Of a stretch of DNA of 64,000 bases, positions 41,248-52,489 are shown one piece after another. The stretch is from Pseudomonas mandelii (GTDB lineage: Bacteria > Pseudomonadota > Gammaproteobacteria > Pseudomonadales > Pseudomonadaceae). The notes beneath the pieces are model-generated. The model was given only the letters and a program-made list of their open reading frames with translations, ran no database searches and was not told where the DNA came from. The stretch is from NCBI RefSeq assembly GCF_900106065.1, contig NZ_LT629796.1, forward strand, positions 3,441,501-3,505,500. The letters run 5' to 3'. The translations under genes were made by a program, and so were the position numbers. How positions within the stretch are numbered: position 1 is the stretch's first letter; each line of letters starts with the position of its first letter.

Positions 41248-42288
41248 TCAAGGCGCCGGGTTCGGGTGATCCTTGTGAATCGCCTCAATCCCCGCCAGCA
41301 CTTCATCGGAAAGTTTCAGCTCGAAACTGGCGATGTTGCTCTCCAGTTGCTCCAGGGTTGTGGCGCCGATGATGTTGCTGGTCACAAACGGCTGCTGATT
41401 GACAAACGCCAACGCCATTTGCGCCGGGTCCAGGCCGTGTTCCCGGGCCAGCGCGACATAACGGCTGCACGCTGCTTCCGATTGCGGGTTGAAATAGCGG
41501 CTGAAGCGGCTGTAGAGGCTCAGGCGGCCTTTTGGTGGGCGTGCGCCACCTTCGTACTTGCCCGACAGGAAACCGAACGCCAGCGGCGAATAGGCGAGCA
41601 GGCCGCACTGTTCGCGGATGGCGATTTCCGCCAGGCCGACTTCGAAGCTGCGGTTGAGCAGGTTGTACGGGTTCTGGATAGACACCGCGCGCGGCCAGCC
41701 ACGGGCTTCGGCCAGGGCGAGGAAGCGCATGGTGCCCCATGGCGTTTCGTTGGACAGGCCGATGTGGCGGATTTTGCCGGCCTTGACCTGCTCGTCCAGC
41801 GCTTCGAGGGTGTCCTCCAGCGGCGTGAGGTTGGCTTCGGTCTGGTGTTTGTAACCGAGCTGGCCGAAGAAGTTGGTGCTGCGTTCCGGCCAGTGCAGCT
41901 GATAGAGGTCGATGTAGTCGGTTTGCAGGCGCTTGAGGCTGGCGTCCACGGCTTCAGTGATGTGCTGGCGGTTGTGTCGCAGGTTTTTATCGCGGATGTA
42001 ATCGATGGTGTTGCCGGGGCCGGCAATTTTGCTGGCGAGGATCCAGTCGGAGCGATCGCCGCGACTTTTGAAGTAATTGCCGATGTAGCGTTCGGTAGTG
42101 GCGTAGGTTTCGGCCTTCGGCGGCACCGGGTACATTTCGGCGGTGTCGATGAAATTGATCCCGGCGTTCTTGGCCCGTTCGATCTGGGCGAAGGCTTCAG
42201 CTTCAGTGTTTTGCTCGCCCCAGGTCATGGTTCCGAGGCAGATGGCACTCACGTTCAGATTGGTTCGGCCTAGCTGGCGATAGTCCAT
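41248..42288 (-). CDS. tas: NADP(H)-dependent aldo-keto reductase Tas
   Basis: 346-aa TIM-barrel oxidoreductase closely resembling E. coli Tas: LGTMTWGEQNTEAEA, DTAEMYPVPPKAET (catalytic Asp/Tyr), ILASKIAGPGN (Lys), LYQLHWPER (His), IQNPYNLLNRSFEVGLAE and YSPLAFGFLSGKY with the NADP-binding GATTLEQLESNI near the end. Tas reduces carbonyls; the natural substrate is unknown. The ATG at 42288 has AAGGAG upstream. Single gene, divergent from rplM. Confidence 0.88.
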   Translation of the reverse strand: MDYRQLGRTNLNVSAICLGTMTWGEQNTEAEAFAQIERAKNAGINFIDTAEMYPVPPKAETYATTERYIGNYFKSRGDRSDWILASKIAGPGNTIDYIRDKNLRHNRQHITEAVDASLKRLQTDYIDLYQLHWPERSTNFFGQLGYKHQTEANLTPLEDTLEALDEQVKAGKIRHIGLSNETPWGTMRFLALAEARGWPRAVSIQNPYNLLNRSFEVGLAEIAIREQCGLLAYSPLAFGFLSGKYEGGARPPKGRLSLYSRFSRYFNPQSEAACSRYVALAREHGLDPAQMALAFVNQQPFVTSNIIGATTLEQLESNIASFELKLSDEVLAGIEAIHKDHPNPAP

Positions 42289-42458
42289 CGGGTGCTCCTT
42301 GGGCAAAACAATCATAAAAGCAGGTTGAATTATTTTTCGCAATCTGCATAATTGCGCACCTCTTTCTGCAGTGGAAGTGATGCGCCGCCGCCGAAGAATC
42401 TTGCCGTTGAACGGACGCGCCGACCCGAGCCCCCGAAAGCGTCTGTATCCGGCTGCCT

Positions 42459-42480
42459 TTGACTTGTCAAAGTACGCACT
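42459..42480 (+). promoter_or_regulatory. Possible promoter of rplM-rpsI
   Basis: TTGACT at 42459-42464 followed after about 15 bases by TATTCA, about 55 bases before rplM. The spacing is shorter than ideal, so the exact -10 box is uncertain. Confidence 0.35.
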
Positions 42481-42533
42481 ATTCAGTAAGATCCGCCGTC
42501 TAATTTACAGGGCGGCCCCTGAGGCTATAAAGA

Positions 42534-42962
42534 ATGAAAACTTTTACTGCTAAACCGGAAACAGTACAGCGCGACTGGTTTGTCGTCGACGCTGCAGGTC
42601 AGACCCTGGGTCGTCTGGCCACCGAAATCGCGAGCCGTCTGCGTGGCAAGCATAAAGCTGAGTACACTCCTCACGTTGACACCGGCGATTACATCGTTGT
42701 TATCAATGCCGAGCAGATTCGTGTAACCGGTGCTAAAACCACCGACAAGATCTACTACTCCCACTCCGGTTTCCCGGGCGGCATCAAGTCGATCAACTTT
42801 GAAAAGCTGATCGCCAAAGCCCCTGAGCGCGTGATCGAGACCGCGGTCAAAGGCATGCTGCCTAAGAACCCGCTGGGTCGCGACATGTATCGTAAGCTGA
42901 AAGTCTATGCGGGCGCTGTACACCCTCATACTGCTCAGCAGCCCCAAGAACTGAAGTTTTAA
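42534..42962 (+). CDS. rplM: 50S ribosomal protein L13
   Basis: 142-aa large-subunit protein that binds 23S rRNA early in assembly. Typical features: [57 protein letters not shown] segment and [22 protein letters not shown]. Length equals E. coli L13. TGAGG precedes the ATG. Forms the classical rplM-rpsI operon with the next gene, 14 bases away. Confidence 0.98.
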   Translation: MKTFTAKPETVQRDWFVVDAAGQTLGRLATEIASRLRGKHKAEYTPHVDTGDYIVVINAEQIRVTGAKTTDKIYYSHSGFPGGIKSINFEKLIAKAPERVIETAVKGMLPKNPLGRDMYRKLKVYAGAVHPHTAQQPQELKF

Positions 42963-42976
42963 CGGAATAGTTCATT

Positions 42977-43369
42977 ATGTCGGCGACTCAAAATTACGGC
43001 ACTGGCCGTCGCAAGACCGCAACCGCACGCGTTTTCCTGCGTCCGGGTACTGGTAACATCTCGATCAACAACCGCTCCCTGGATAATTTCTTCGGTCGCG
43101 AAACTGCCCGCATGGTAGTTCGTCAGCCGCTGGAATTGACCGAGACAGTTGAAAAGTTCGACATCTACGTCACCGTTATCGGTGGCGGTGTAAGTGGTCA
43201 AGCTGGCGCAATCCGCCACGGTATCACTCGCGCTCTGATGCAGTACGACGAAACCCTGCGTGGCGCTCTGCGCAAAGCTGGCTTCGTTACTCGCGATGCT
43301 CGTGAAGTTGAACGTAAGAAAGTTGGTCTGCGTAAAGCGCGTAAGCGTCCGCAGTACTCGAAGCGTTAA
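42977..43369 (+). CDS. rpsI: 30S ribosomal protein S9
   Basis: 130-aa small-subunit protein whose basic tail reaches the P-site tRNA. It begins [24 protein letters not shown] and ends with the universally conserved SKR tail (RKRPQYSKR). Length is standard. Co-transcribed with rplM and closed by a strong terminator. Confidence 0.98.
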
Positions 43370-43390
43370 TTCGCTTTCGCGTTCAAAAAG

Positions 43391-43427
43391 AACGCCCAGT
43401 TTCCTCGCGAAGCTGGGCGTTTTTTTA
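43391..43427 (+). terminator. Terminator of rplM-rpsI
   Basis: AACGCCCAG and CTGGGCGTT arms around TTTCCTCGCGAAG, followed by a run of seven T residues. Confidence 0.92.
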
Positions 43428-43463
43428 TGGGCGCGATTTATCAAAGAATTGCGCTGTGACAAC

Positions 43464-43490
43464 TTGCCACAGCCGTAGAAGCCCTATACT
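43464..43490 (+). promoter_or_regulatory. Possible promoter of petABC
   Basis: TTGCCA at 43464-43469 and TATACT at 43485-43490, 15 bases apart, lie about 150 bases before petA in an otherwise gene-free leader that becomes AT-rich. The -10 is good; the spacing is short. Confidence 0.4.
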
Positions 43491-43636
43491 GCAAGGCTTG
43501 GCAGTGAAGCCCCTCGGTAATTACCTTGTCAGAATTGGGGCTTTTCATTACCATTCGGCAAAATTTTTATAAGTTCAGATTTTTACTTAGTAGACGCCTG
43601 ATTTAACAGGCCACAAAGCTGATGGGAGAGGACTGA

Positions 43637-44230
43637 ATGAGCAATGACGGCGTGAATGCAGGCCGGCGTCGCTTCTTGGTAGCAGCCACATCCGTGGTGG
43701 GTGCTGCAGGAGCGGTGGGGGCTGCGGTCCCGTTCGTGGGGTCATGGTTTCCCAGTGCCAAGGCGAAAGCCGCAGGTGCACCGGTGAAAGTGAATGTCAG
43801 CAAAATCGAACCAGGTCAGCAGATGATTGCTGAGTGGCGCGGTCAGCCGGTGTTCATTGTCCGCCGTACCGAGGAAATCCTGGGGAATCTGAAAAAGATC
43901 GAGGGCCAGCTGTCTGACCCGACCTCCAAGAACTCGACACAACCGACCTATGTCGACCCGGAAACGCGTTCGATCAAGCCAGAAGTTCTGCTGCTGATCG
44001 GTATCTGCACGCACCTGGGTTGCTCGCCGACCTTCCGTCCAGAAGTGGCACCTGCGGATCTGGGCAAGGACTGGGTAGGTGGTTATTTCTGCCCTTGCCA
44101 CGGTTCCCACTACGATCTGGCTGGCCGCGTCTACAAGTCGCAACCTGCGCCTTTGAACCTGCCAGTTCCCCCGCATTCCTATGAGACCGATGACATCATT
44201 GTCATTGGCGTCGATACGGAGAAAGCGTGA
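43637..44230 (+). CDS. petA: Cytochrome bc1 complex, Rieske iron-sulfur subunit
   Basis: 197-aa subunit carrying the 2Fe-2S cluster that takes electrons from ubiquinol. Ligand boxes CTHLGC (Cys124, His126) and CPCHGS (Cys152, His155) with the two bridging cysteines Cys129 and Cys154. The N-terminus GRRRFLVAATSVVGAAG is a Tat-type signal anchor. GGGAGAGG precedes the ATG. First gene of petABC; its stop overlaps the petB start. Confidence 0.97.
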   Translation: MSNDGVNAGRRRFLVAATSVVGAAGAVGAAVPFVGSWFPSAKAKAAGAPVKVNVSKIEPGQQMIAEWRGQPVFIVRRTEEILGNLKKIEGQLSDPTSKNSTQPTYVDPETRSIKPEVLLLIGICTHLGCSPTFRPEVAPADLGKDWVGGYFCPCHGSHYDLAGRVYKSQPAPLNLPVPPHSYETDDIIVIGVDTEKA

Positions 44231-45441
44231 TGAGCAAGTTCATGGATTGGGTTGATGCACGCTTTCCCGCGACCAAAATGTGGGAAGACCATCTCAGCAA
44301 GTACTACGCCCCGAAGAACTTCAACTTCTTCTATTTCTTTGGCTCCCTGGCGCTGCTCGTTCTGGTCAACCAGATCGTTACCGGTGTCTGGTTGACCATG
44401 AGCTACACGCCATCGGCGGAAGAAGCGTTTGCTTCCGTTGAATACATCATGCGCGACGTCGAGTACGGCTCGATCCTGCGTATGTTGCATGCCGTCGGCG
44501 CTTCGATGTTCTTTATCGTGGTTTATCTGCACATGTTCCGTGGCTTGCTCTACGGTTCGTACCAGAAGCCGCGTGAGCTGGTGTGGGTCTTCGGCATGCT
44601 GATTTACCTGGCGCTGATGGCTGAGGCCTTCATGGGTTACCTGCTGCCGTGGGGCCAGATGTCCTACTGGGGCGCCCAGGTGATTATCTCGCTGTTCGGT
44701 GCGATCCCGGTCATCGGTAACGACCTGACCCAGTGGATCCGTGGTGACTACCTGATTTCCGGTATCACCCTGAACCGCTTCTTCGCCCTGCACGTCGTGG
44801 CCCTGCCGATCGTGATTCTCGGTCTGGTGGTGCTGCACGTTCTGGCGTTGCACGAAGTCGGTTCGAACAACCCGGACGGTGTGGACATCAAGAAACACAA
44901 AGACGAAAACGGCGTACCGCTGGACGGCATTGCCTTTCACCCGTACTACACCGTGAAAGATATCGTCGGCGTGGTGGTGTTCCTGTTTATCTTCTGCTCG
45001 ATCGTGTTCTTCTTCCCTGAAATGGGCGGCTACTTCCTCGAGAAGCCGAACTTTGAAGTGGCGAACGCCTTCAAGACCCCTGAGCACATCGCTCCGGTCT
45101 GGTACTTCACACCGTTCTACGCGATTCTGCGGGCGGTTCCGGACAAGCTCCTGGGCGTTATCGCCATGGGCGCGGCCATCGCTGTGCTGTTCGTCCTGCC
45201 GTGGCTGGATCGCAGCCCCGTCAAGTCGATGCGCTACAAAGGCTGGCTGAGCAAAATCTGGCTGGTGGTGTTCTGTGTCTCGTTCGTGATCCTCGGCATT
45301 CTGGGTGTTCTGGCTCCGACGCCGGGTCGTACGCTGCTGTCGCAGGTATGTACCTTCCTGTACTTCGCCTACTTCATTCTGATGCCTTTCTACACCAGGC
45401 TCGAGAAGACCAAACCGGTTCCGGAAAGGGTGACTGGCTGA
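44230..45441 (+). CDS. petB: Cytochrome b subunit of the bc1 complex
   Basis: 403-aa integral membrane protein with about eight helices holding hemes bL and bH and both quinone sites. MLHAVGASMFFIVVYLHMFRGLLYGSY and FFALHVVALPIVILGLVVLHVLALH carry the paired heme histidines (seen as LHAVGA..VYLHMF and LHVVAL..VLHVLALHE); PEWYF-type motif appears as PVWYFTPFYAILRAVP. ATG at 44230 overlaps the petA stop (TGATG); the preceding GTG codon is in frame but less likely. Confidence 0.97.
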   Translation: MSKFMDWVDARFPATKMWEDHLSKYYAPKNFNFFYFFGSLALLVLVNQIVTGVWLTMSYTPSAEEAFASVEYIMRDVEYGSILRMLHAVGASMFFIVVYLHMFRGLLYGSYQKPRELVWVFGMLIYLALMAEAFMGYLLPWGQMSYWGAQVIISLFGAIPVIGNDLTQWIRGDYLISGITLNRFFALHVVALPIVILGLVVLHVLALHEVGSNNPDGVDIKKHKDENGVPLDGIAFHPYYTVKDIVGVVVFLFIFCSIVFFFPEMGGYFLEKPNFEVANAFKTPEHIAPVWYFTPFYAILRAVPDKLLGVIAMGAAIAVLFVLPWLDRSPVKSMRYKGWLSKIWLVVFCVSFVILGILGVLAPTPGRTLLSQVCTFLYFAYFILMPFYTRLEKTKPVPERVTG

Positions 45442-46223
45442 TGAAAAAGCTATTTGCTGTACTGATTCTTGCTGCCATGCCTGTGTTGTCCTTCGCGTCG
45501 ACGGCCGGTGCTCCTGAACTGGAAAAGGTCGACATCGACGTTTCTGACAAAGCGGCCATGCAGGACGGCGCGCGTACGTTCGCCAACTACTGCATGGGTT
45601 GCCACAGCGCCAAGTTCCAGCGCTACGAGCGTGTTGCCGATGACCTGGGCATCCCGCATGACCTGATGCTCTCGAAGCTGGTGTTCACCGGCGCCAAGAT
45701 CGGCGACCACATGAGCATCGGCATGCAGCCGGCTGACGCCAAGACCTGGTTTGGCGCCGCACCGCCTGACCTGACTCTGGTAGCGCGTGTTCGTGGTACG
45801 GACTGGCTTTATGGTTACCTGAAGTCCTTCTACGAAGATCCGTCGCGTCCTTGGGGTGTGAACAACAAGGTTTTCCCGAACGTGGGTATGCCTAACGTCC
45901 TGGTTGGCCTGCAAGGTCGTCAGGTTGTCGGTTGCAAGCAGGTTCCGATCGTCGAAGACGGCAAGAAGCAATATGATCCGCTGACCGGTAACGCGCTGAC
46001 ACATGAAGCGTGCGATCAGCTGACCATCGTGCCGAAGAGCGGTGCTCTGACCGAACAGCAGTTCGATGAGAAGGTCAAGAATCTGGTAACCTTCCTCGCT
46101 TACTCGGCTAACCCGGTTAAGCTGGAGCATCAGCGCATCGGTACCTATGTGTTGCTGTACCTGGCGTTCTTCTTCGTATTCGCTTACTTGCTCAAGCGTG
46201 AATACTGGAAAGACGTCCATTGA
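45441..46223 (+). CDS. petC: Cytochrome c1 subunit of the bc1 complex
   Basis: 260-aa c-type cytochrome passing electrons from the Rieske protein to soluble cytochrome c. Signal peptide to about residue 19 (VLSFA-STAGA), heme motif CMGCH at 51-55, distal Met region around IGMQPADAKTWFGAAPPDL, and a C-terminal membrane anchor (YVLLYLAFFFVFAYLLKREYW). Starts by TGATG overlap with petB. Followed by a large RNA hairpin before sspA. Confidence 0.97.
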   Translation: MKKLFAVLILAAMPVLSFASTAGAPELEKVDIDVSDKAAMQDGARTFANYCMGCHSAKFQRYERVADDLGIPHDLMLSKLVFTGAKIGDHMSIGMQPADAKTWFGAAPPDLTLVARVRGTDWLYGYLKSFYEDPSRPWGVNNKVFPNVGMPNVLVGLQGRQVVGCKQVPIVEDGKKQYDPLTGNALTHEACDQLTIVPKSGALTEQQFDEKVKNLVTFLAYSANPVKLEHQRIGTYVLLYLAFFFVFAYLLKREYWKDVH

Positions 46224-46250
46224 TAAAGCTGTAAGCAATTGCTGTTAATC

Positions 46251-46335
46251 GCACGCGCCCAGGGGCGTCTCTGAAGGTGTAACGAGTCTGGCAAGCCAGA
46301 CGTTACGGGAGGCGTCCTCTGGGCGCGTGCGTTTT
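46251..46335 (+). terminator. Large branched hairpin/terminator between petC and sspA
   Basis: Outer perfect 12-base stem GCACGCGCCCAG (46251-46262) with CTGGGCGCGTGC (46319-46330), then TTTTT. Inside sits a second hairpin GTAAC-ga-GTCTGGC-aa-GCCAGAC-GTTAC (46279-46306). Much larger than a normal terminator; it should stop petABC transcripts but may also be a processed or regulatory RNA leader of sspA. Confidence 0.8.
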
Positions 46336-46373
46336 TCCGCTTCCGATAATTTCAACAAGCGAGGAGGACCGCC

Positions 46374-46991
46374 ATGGGCGTGACCAATCGGTTGGCCTGT
46401 TACTCCGACCCCGCCGACCACTATTCCCACCGAGTGCGCATCGTACTTGCAGAGAAGGGTGTCAGCGCAGAGATCATTTACGTGGAAGCTGGTCGCCAGC
46501 CGCCTAAACTGATTGAAGTGAACCCTTACGGAAGTCTGCCCACCCTGGTCGATCGTGACCTGGCGTTGTGGGAGTCGACCGTGGTGATGGAATATCTGGA
46601 TGAGCGTTACCCGCACCCGCCCTTGCTGCCGGTTTATCCTGTGGCGCGTGCCAACAGCCGTCTGCTGATCCATCGTATTCAGCGTGACTGGTGTGGTCTG
46701 GTGGATCTGATCCTGGATTCGCGGACCAAGGAAGCCGCCCGCGTCGTGGCTCGTAAAGAGTTGCGTGAAAGCCTGACTGGCGTGTCGCCGTTGTTTGCCG
46801 ACAAGCCGTTTTTCCTCAGCGAGGAACAAAGTCTGGTGGATTGCTGCCTATTGCCAATACTCTGGCGTTTGCCGATTCTGGGTATTGAACTGCCGCGGCC
46901 TGCCAAGCCGTTGCTTGATTACATGGAGCGCTCGTTTGCGCGTGAGGCTTTCCAGGCGAGTCTGTCTGGTGTCGAACGCGATATGCGCTAA
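46374..46991 (+). CDS. sspA: Stringent starvation protein A
   Basis: 205-aa GST-fold protein that binds RNA polymerase and redirects transcription under starvation. N-terminal thioredoxin-like domain ([50 protein letters not shown]) and an all-helical C-terminal domain ([29 protein letters not shown]). The conserved PHP-type surface loop appears as [20 protein letters not shown] precedes the ATG. Operon with sspB, 16 bases downstream. Confidence 0.95.
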   Translation: MGVTNRLACYSDPADHYSHRVRIVLAEKGVSAEIIYVEAGRQPPKLIEVNPYGSLPTLVDRDLALWESTVVMEYLDERYPHPPLLPVYPVARANSRLLIHRIQRDWCGLVDLILDSRTKEAARVVARKELRESLTGVSPLFADKPFFLSEEQSLVDCCLLPILWRLPILGIELPRPAKPLLDYMERSFAREAFQASLSGVERDMR

Positions 46992-47007
46992 GGCTTAAGG
47001 AGCCGCT

Positions 47008-47421
47008 ATGAACTCCAGTCGACCTTATCTGGTCCGCGCGCTCTATGAGTGGATTGTGGACAACGATTGCACCCCGCACATGCTGGTCAATTCCGAGTAT
47101 CCATCGGTGCAGGTGCCTCAGGGTTTTGCCAGTGACGGACAGATTGTCCTGAACGTATCGCCGGCTGCCGTGCGTCATCTGCACATGGACAACGAAGCGG
47201 TCAGCTTCGAAGGGCGCTTCGGTGGCGTGCCGCACACTCTGTACGTGCCTATCGCATCGATCCTGGGTATTTACGCCAGGGAGAATGGTCAGGGCATGGT
47301 GTTCGATCTGGAATCGCCTATGGAAGACGTGGAAGATATCGAGCCGGATGATGACATTCCGCCGCCCGACAGCGAACCACCGCGTCCCAGCGGTCGACCC
47401 AGTTTGAAAGTGGTGAAATAA
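47008..47421 (+). CDS. sspB: ClpXP protease adaptor SspB
   Basis: 137-aa adaptor that delivers ssrA-tagged proteins to ClpXP. Substrate-binding domain residues 1-105 (SSRPYLVRALYEWIVDND, LNVSPAAVRHLHMDN, FGGVPHTLYVPIASILGIYARENG), an acidic flexible linker (EDVEDIEPDDDIPPPDSEP) and the ClpX-binding tail RPSLKVVK. AAGGAG precedes the ATG. Closed by a terminator shared with the convergent dolP. Confidence 0.95.
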   Translation: MNSSRPYLVRALYEWIVDNDCTPHMLVNSEYPSVQVPQGFASDGQIVLNVSPAAVRHLHMDNEAVSFEGRFGGVPHTLYVPIASILGIYARENGQGMVFDLESPMEDVEDIEPDDDIPPPDSEPPRPSGRPSLKVVK

Positions 47422-47455
47422 AAAAAGGGTGATCCGCAAGGATCACCCTTTTTTA
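47421..47455. terminator. Terminator after sspB
   Basis: AAAAAAGGGTGATCC-gcaa-GGATCACCCTTTTTT, symmetrical with T-tracts on both strands. A degenerate half-REP (GTAGGCGCCAGGCTTGCCGGCGA) follows at 47462-47484, before dolP. Confidence 0.92.
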
Positions 47456-47520
47456 TTTCATGTAGGCGCCAGGCTTGCCGGCGAAGGCGTCTTTAAGAGC
47501 ACCATCGCCGATAAGCCATA

Positions 47521-49155
<1,635 letters not shown>

Positions 49156-49156
<1 letters not shown>

Positions 49157-50967
49157 CAGCGTGAGGTATCCGGCAGGCGTTGAACCTGACCGCTGACGAA
49201 CTGTGCCCAAGGCAACTGGCGCACCACGCGCTGGTTTTGAGTCATGCCCAGGCTGCCCGACTGACCTTCAATACGGCTGTCCGGCAGTGCCTTGAGTTGC
49301 CCCAGTCGCGGTGCCAGGCGATAGGCGTCAACGCCCATTGCGTAGAGGCGGCCGAGGCTGCCGGCGGCTTGCGGCCATTGTGCGGTGACCTGTTTGCGCA
49401 GCGGATCATTGGCGTCCAGCAACCACGGGGTTTCGCAGAAGCGGATGCCGTTCATGTCGTTGTACTGGTTCACGTCGCCGCTGGCACTGAACACGTGGGA
49501 GGTGGCGTAAACCGGCACATCGCCCGCGTACTGGAAGTTCAAGGTCGGTTTGATCTGCTGGGCCTGTTGCGGAGTGGCAGCCAGGAAGATGAACTCGATG
49601 TCCTGACGGCGTGAAGGCTGGGCTGCTATCTGCGAGCCGACGGTGCTTTGCAGGCTCTTGGCGCGACCTTCGCTCTGGCGCAGCTGGAACATGTCGGCAA
49701 TCTGCTGGGCCAGTTGAACCGGTTGGTCAACGCGCTCGGTCGCGACAATGCTGCCACCGTTGGCTTGCCAGTCCTGGCTGAATGCGCGCAACACGCGATC
49801 GCCCCATTCGCCTTTCGGCACCATGATGGCGGCGCGATGCAGGCCGTCGGCGCGAGCACGACGAGACACTTCACGGGCTTCGTCTTCAGCGGCCAGACCA
49901 AACTGGAACAGCTGGGCCGGACCTTGTTCACCTTCGCTGTAGTTCAGCGCCAGGGTGGTGATCGGCAGCTGCGGGCGAGCACTGAGCTGTTTGACCAGTG
50001 GTTTTTCCAGCGGACCGACCACCAGTTGCACGCCATCGGCCTGGGCCTTGCGATAGAACTCGTCCATCGAAGTCAGTTTCGAGCTGTCATAGAACTCAAT
50101 GGCAGGCGGCTTCTGCCCGGCTTGTTGAGCCTGGTAGTGAGCAGCCATGAAACCTTCGCGCAGTGCTTTGCCGACCGACGCCAGCGGGCCGTCTTGCGGC
50201 AGCAGCAGGGCGATCTTGCTCAGGGGCTGGCTGGCCAGTTCCTTGAGCTTGGTCAGTGGCAGAGGCAACTGAATGGCAGCCGGGTGCTTAGGGTTCTGGG
50301 CGCGCCAGTTGTCAATCGCGGCTTGCTGCTGTTCCAGGGTTCCGGCGGTTTTCACCGCCAGTGCCAGGCCCATCCAGCCGCCGAGGTCATCATTGGTGGT
50401 GGGCTGCAGTTGATCGGTTGGCAGCGAGGCGATCAGGGTCCAGATCGCTTCGTGGTTTTTGGCGGCGGCTTCACCTTCGAGCATGGGTGCGATGAAAATG
50501 CGCTCCCGTGCGGCGGCCAGCGTCTGTCCGTCGGCCTCAAGGGCGCGAGCATGGACAGTGCCGGTGCGAACCTGTTGCTCGACCGGCAATTCGCTCAGGC
50601 GTTGCAGGCTCGGATGGCTCAAGGCAGTCAACGCTGCCTTGGGCTGATTGCGCGCCATGGCCAGTTCAGCCGCCAGGGTGCTGGCGAAGACCTGTTGGCC
50701 TGGCTTGAGTTGTTCCACCGGAACCTGTTGCAGGATTTGCGCGGACTGGCCGGCATTGCCCTGACGATAGGCCAGGTCGGCCGCGCTCAGGCGCAGCAAC
50801 GCAGCTTTTTCCGGGTCCTTGCTTTGAGCGGCCTGTTCGAGCAGCTGCTCGATACTGGCGTCAGGGGTCCGTGGAAGTTCGCCAAGGCTGGAGGAGGGCG
50901 AGCTGGCGCAAGCCGCCAGCAAGGCAGCGAGGCAGAGGGCAGTGAACAGCCGCAGGCAAGCGATCAT
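49156..50967 (-). CDS. lpoA: LpoA, lipoprotein activator of penicillin-binding proteins
   Basis: 603-aa outer-membrane lipoprotein (lipobox LAAC, Cys20) that spans the periplasm to stimulate PBP1A-type synthases. N-terminal TPR-like domain (about 30-250) with repeated Ala/Gln-rich helices, then a periplasmic-binding-protein-like C-terminal domain (about 255-590: KIALLLPQDGPLASVGKALREGFMAAHY, VVGPLEKPLVKQL). The ATG at 50967 has AGGA upstream; a TTG 24 bases earlier is in frame but would displace the signal peptide. First gene of the envelope operon, divergent from rsmI. Confidence 0.92.
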
Positions 50968-51175
50968 GTAGTGTTCCTGATACTCGATCAAATTAGCGTG
51001 GAATTGTACCCAAGCACTGGCCGGGGCGCGATGTTACTGGCGTGAATCGATCAATTTAGCTCGTACAAATGTTGCAGCGCTGCACAAACGCCTGAAAAAC
51101 CCGAGGAGGGCGGGGCGATCGCAAGCGCCGCTACGCGCTACAATGTCGCCTTTTACCGATCATGAGGTGTGCGCT

Positions 51176-52048
51176 TTGACTGCTCCAGGTGCTTTGAATT
51201 CCGCTGCTGGCTCGCTTTATGTGGTGGCGACGCCCATCGGCAACCTGGACGACATCAGTGCACGTGCGCTGAAGATCCTGCGCGACGTCGCGTTGATTGC
51301 CGCCGAAGACACTCGTCACTCACAGCGCCTGATGCAGCATTTCGGCATTCCCACGCCGCTGGCCGCGTGCCATGAGCACAACGAGCGCGACGAGGGTAGC
51401 CGCTTTATCACGCGATTGCTGGCGGGGGATGATGTGGCGCTGATCTCCGATGCTGGCACGCCGCTGATTTCCGATCCGGGTTATCACCTGGTGCGTCAGG
51501 CTCGTGCCGCCGGGATCAATGTGGTGCCGGTTCCGGGTGCCTGTGCATTGATCGCGGCATTGTCGGCGGCGGGGCTGCCGTCGGACCGTTTCATTTTCGA
51601 AGGCTTCCTGCCGGCCAAGGCGGTCGGTCGTCGTGCTCGTCTTGAACTGGTCAAGGAAGAGCCGCGCACACTGATTTTCTATGAGGCGCCGCATCGCATC
51701 CTTGAGTGCCTGCAAGACATGGAGCTGGTGTTCGGTCCCGAACGTCCGGCGTTGTTGGCCCGTGAAATCACCAAAACCTTCGAAACCCTCAAAGGCCTGC
51801 CGCTGGCCGAGCTGCGTGAGTTCGTCGAGTCGGACAGCAATCAGCAGCGTGGCGAGTGTGTGGTGTTGGTGGCGGGCTGGTCTGTACCCGAGACCGAGGA
51901 CGCGGTCAGCAGTGAGGCCATGCGCATCCTCAATCTGTTGCTTGAAGAGATGCCGCTCAAGCGTGCGGCGGCATTGGCGGCGCAAATTACCGGTGAGCGC
52001 AAGAATGTGCTCTATCAGGTGGCGCTGGATAAACAGAAGGGCGAGTAA
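51176..52048 (+). CDS. rsmI: 16S rRNA (cytidine-1402-2'-O)-methyltransferase RsmI
   Basis: 290-aa tetrapyrrole-methylase-fold enzyme modifying C1402 of 16S rRNA. Motifs: LYVVATPIGNLDDISARAL, AAEDTRHSQRLMQHFGI, ALISDAGTPLISDPGYHLV and FYEAPHRI. The frame is open back to an ATG at 51143, but that ATG lies inside a good -10 box (TACAAT, 51139-51144), so transcription begins after it. TTG at 51176 has GAGGTG 6 bases upstream and gives the expected length; I chose it. Followed by rnpB. Confidence 0.92.
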   Translation: MTAPGALNSAAGSLYVVATPIGNLDDISARALKILRDVALIAAEDTRHSQRLMQHFGIPTPLAACHEHNERDEGSRFITRLLAGDDVALISDAGTPLISDPGYHLVRQARAAGINVVPVPGACALIAALSAAGLPSDRFIFEGFLPAKAVGRRARLELVKEEPRTLIFYEAPHRILECLQDMELVFGPERPALLAREITKTFETLKGLPLAELREFVESDSNQQRGECVVLVAGWSVPETEDAVSSEAMRILNLLLEEMPLKRAAALAAQITGERKNVLYQVALDKQKGE

Positions 52049-52124
52049 AAACCCGACGCACAGGAGCAGCCAAAGGCGTTTAGCGCTTGTTCTTCGGCCG
52101 CTCTGCCGTTAACCTTCGCGGCGG

Positions 52125-52480
52125 AGAGTCGATTGGACAGTCGCTGCCCTCTATGAAAATTAGGGGGGGGAGGAAAGTCCGGGCTCCATAGGGCGAAGTG
52201 CCAGGTAATGCCTGGGAGGCGTGAGCCTACGGAAAGTGCCACAGAAAATAACCGCCTAAGCGCTTCGGCGCCGGTAAGGGTGAAAAGGTGCGGTAAGAGC
52301 GCACCGCACGTCTGGCAACAGTTCGTGGCTAGGTAAACCCCACTTGGAGCAAGACCAAATAGGGTCCCAAGGCGTGGCCCGCGCTGGGACCGGGTAGGTT
52401 GCTAAAGATGTCCAGTGATGGCCATCGTAGACGAATGACTGTTCAAGACAGAACCCGGCTTACAGATCGACTCTCCACCT
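52125..52480 (+). ncRNA. rnpB: RNase P RNA (M1 RNA), class A
   Basis: Catalytic RNA that removes 5' leaders of pre-tRNAs. The ends pair (AGAGTCGAT at 5', ATCGACTCT near 3'); the conserved core GAGGAAAGTCCGGGCTCC, the ACAGAAAATAACCGCC block, GGTAAGGGTGAAAAGGTG, GCAACAG and the 3' GACAGAACCCGGCTTACAG are all present. A run of eight G precedes the core. A plausible promoter (TTGTTC 52087-52092, TTAACC 52109-52114, 16-base gap) places +1 near 52125. Ends are inferred from the pairing and family pattern. Confidence 0.96.
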
Positions 52481-52489
52481 TTTTCTCCT

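Noticed and set aside
46277..46308. Inner hairpin between petC and sspA as a tRNA-like gene
   Set aside because: There is no T-arm sequence, no anticodon loop of the right size and no CCA-like end; the outer stem is followed by a T-tract as in a terminator.
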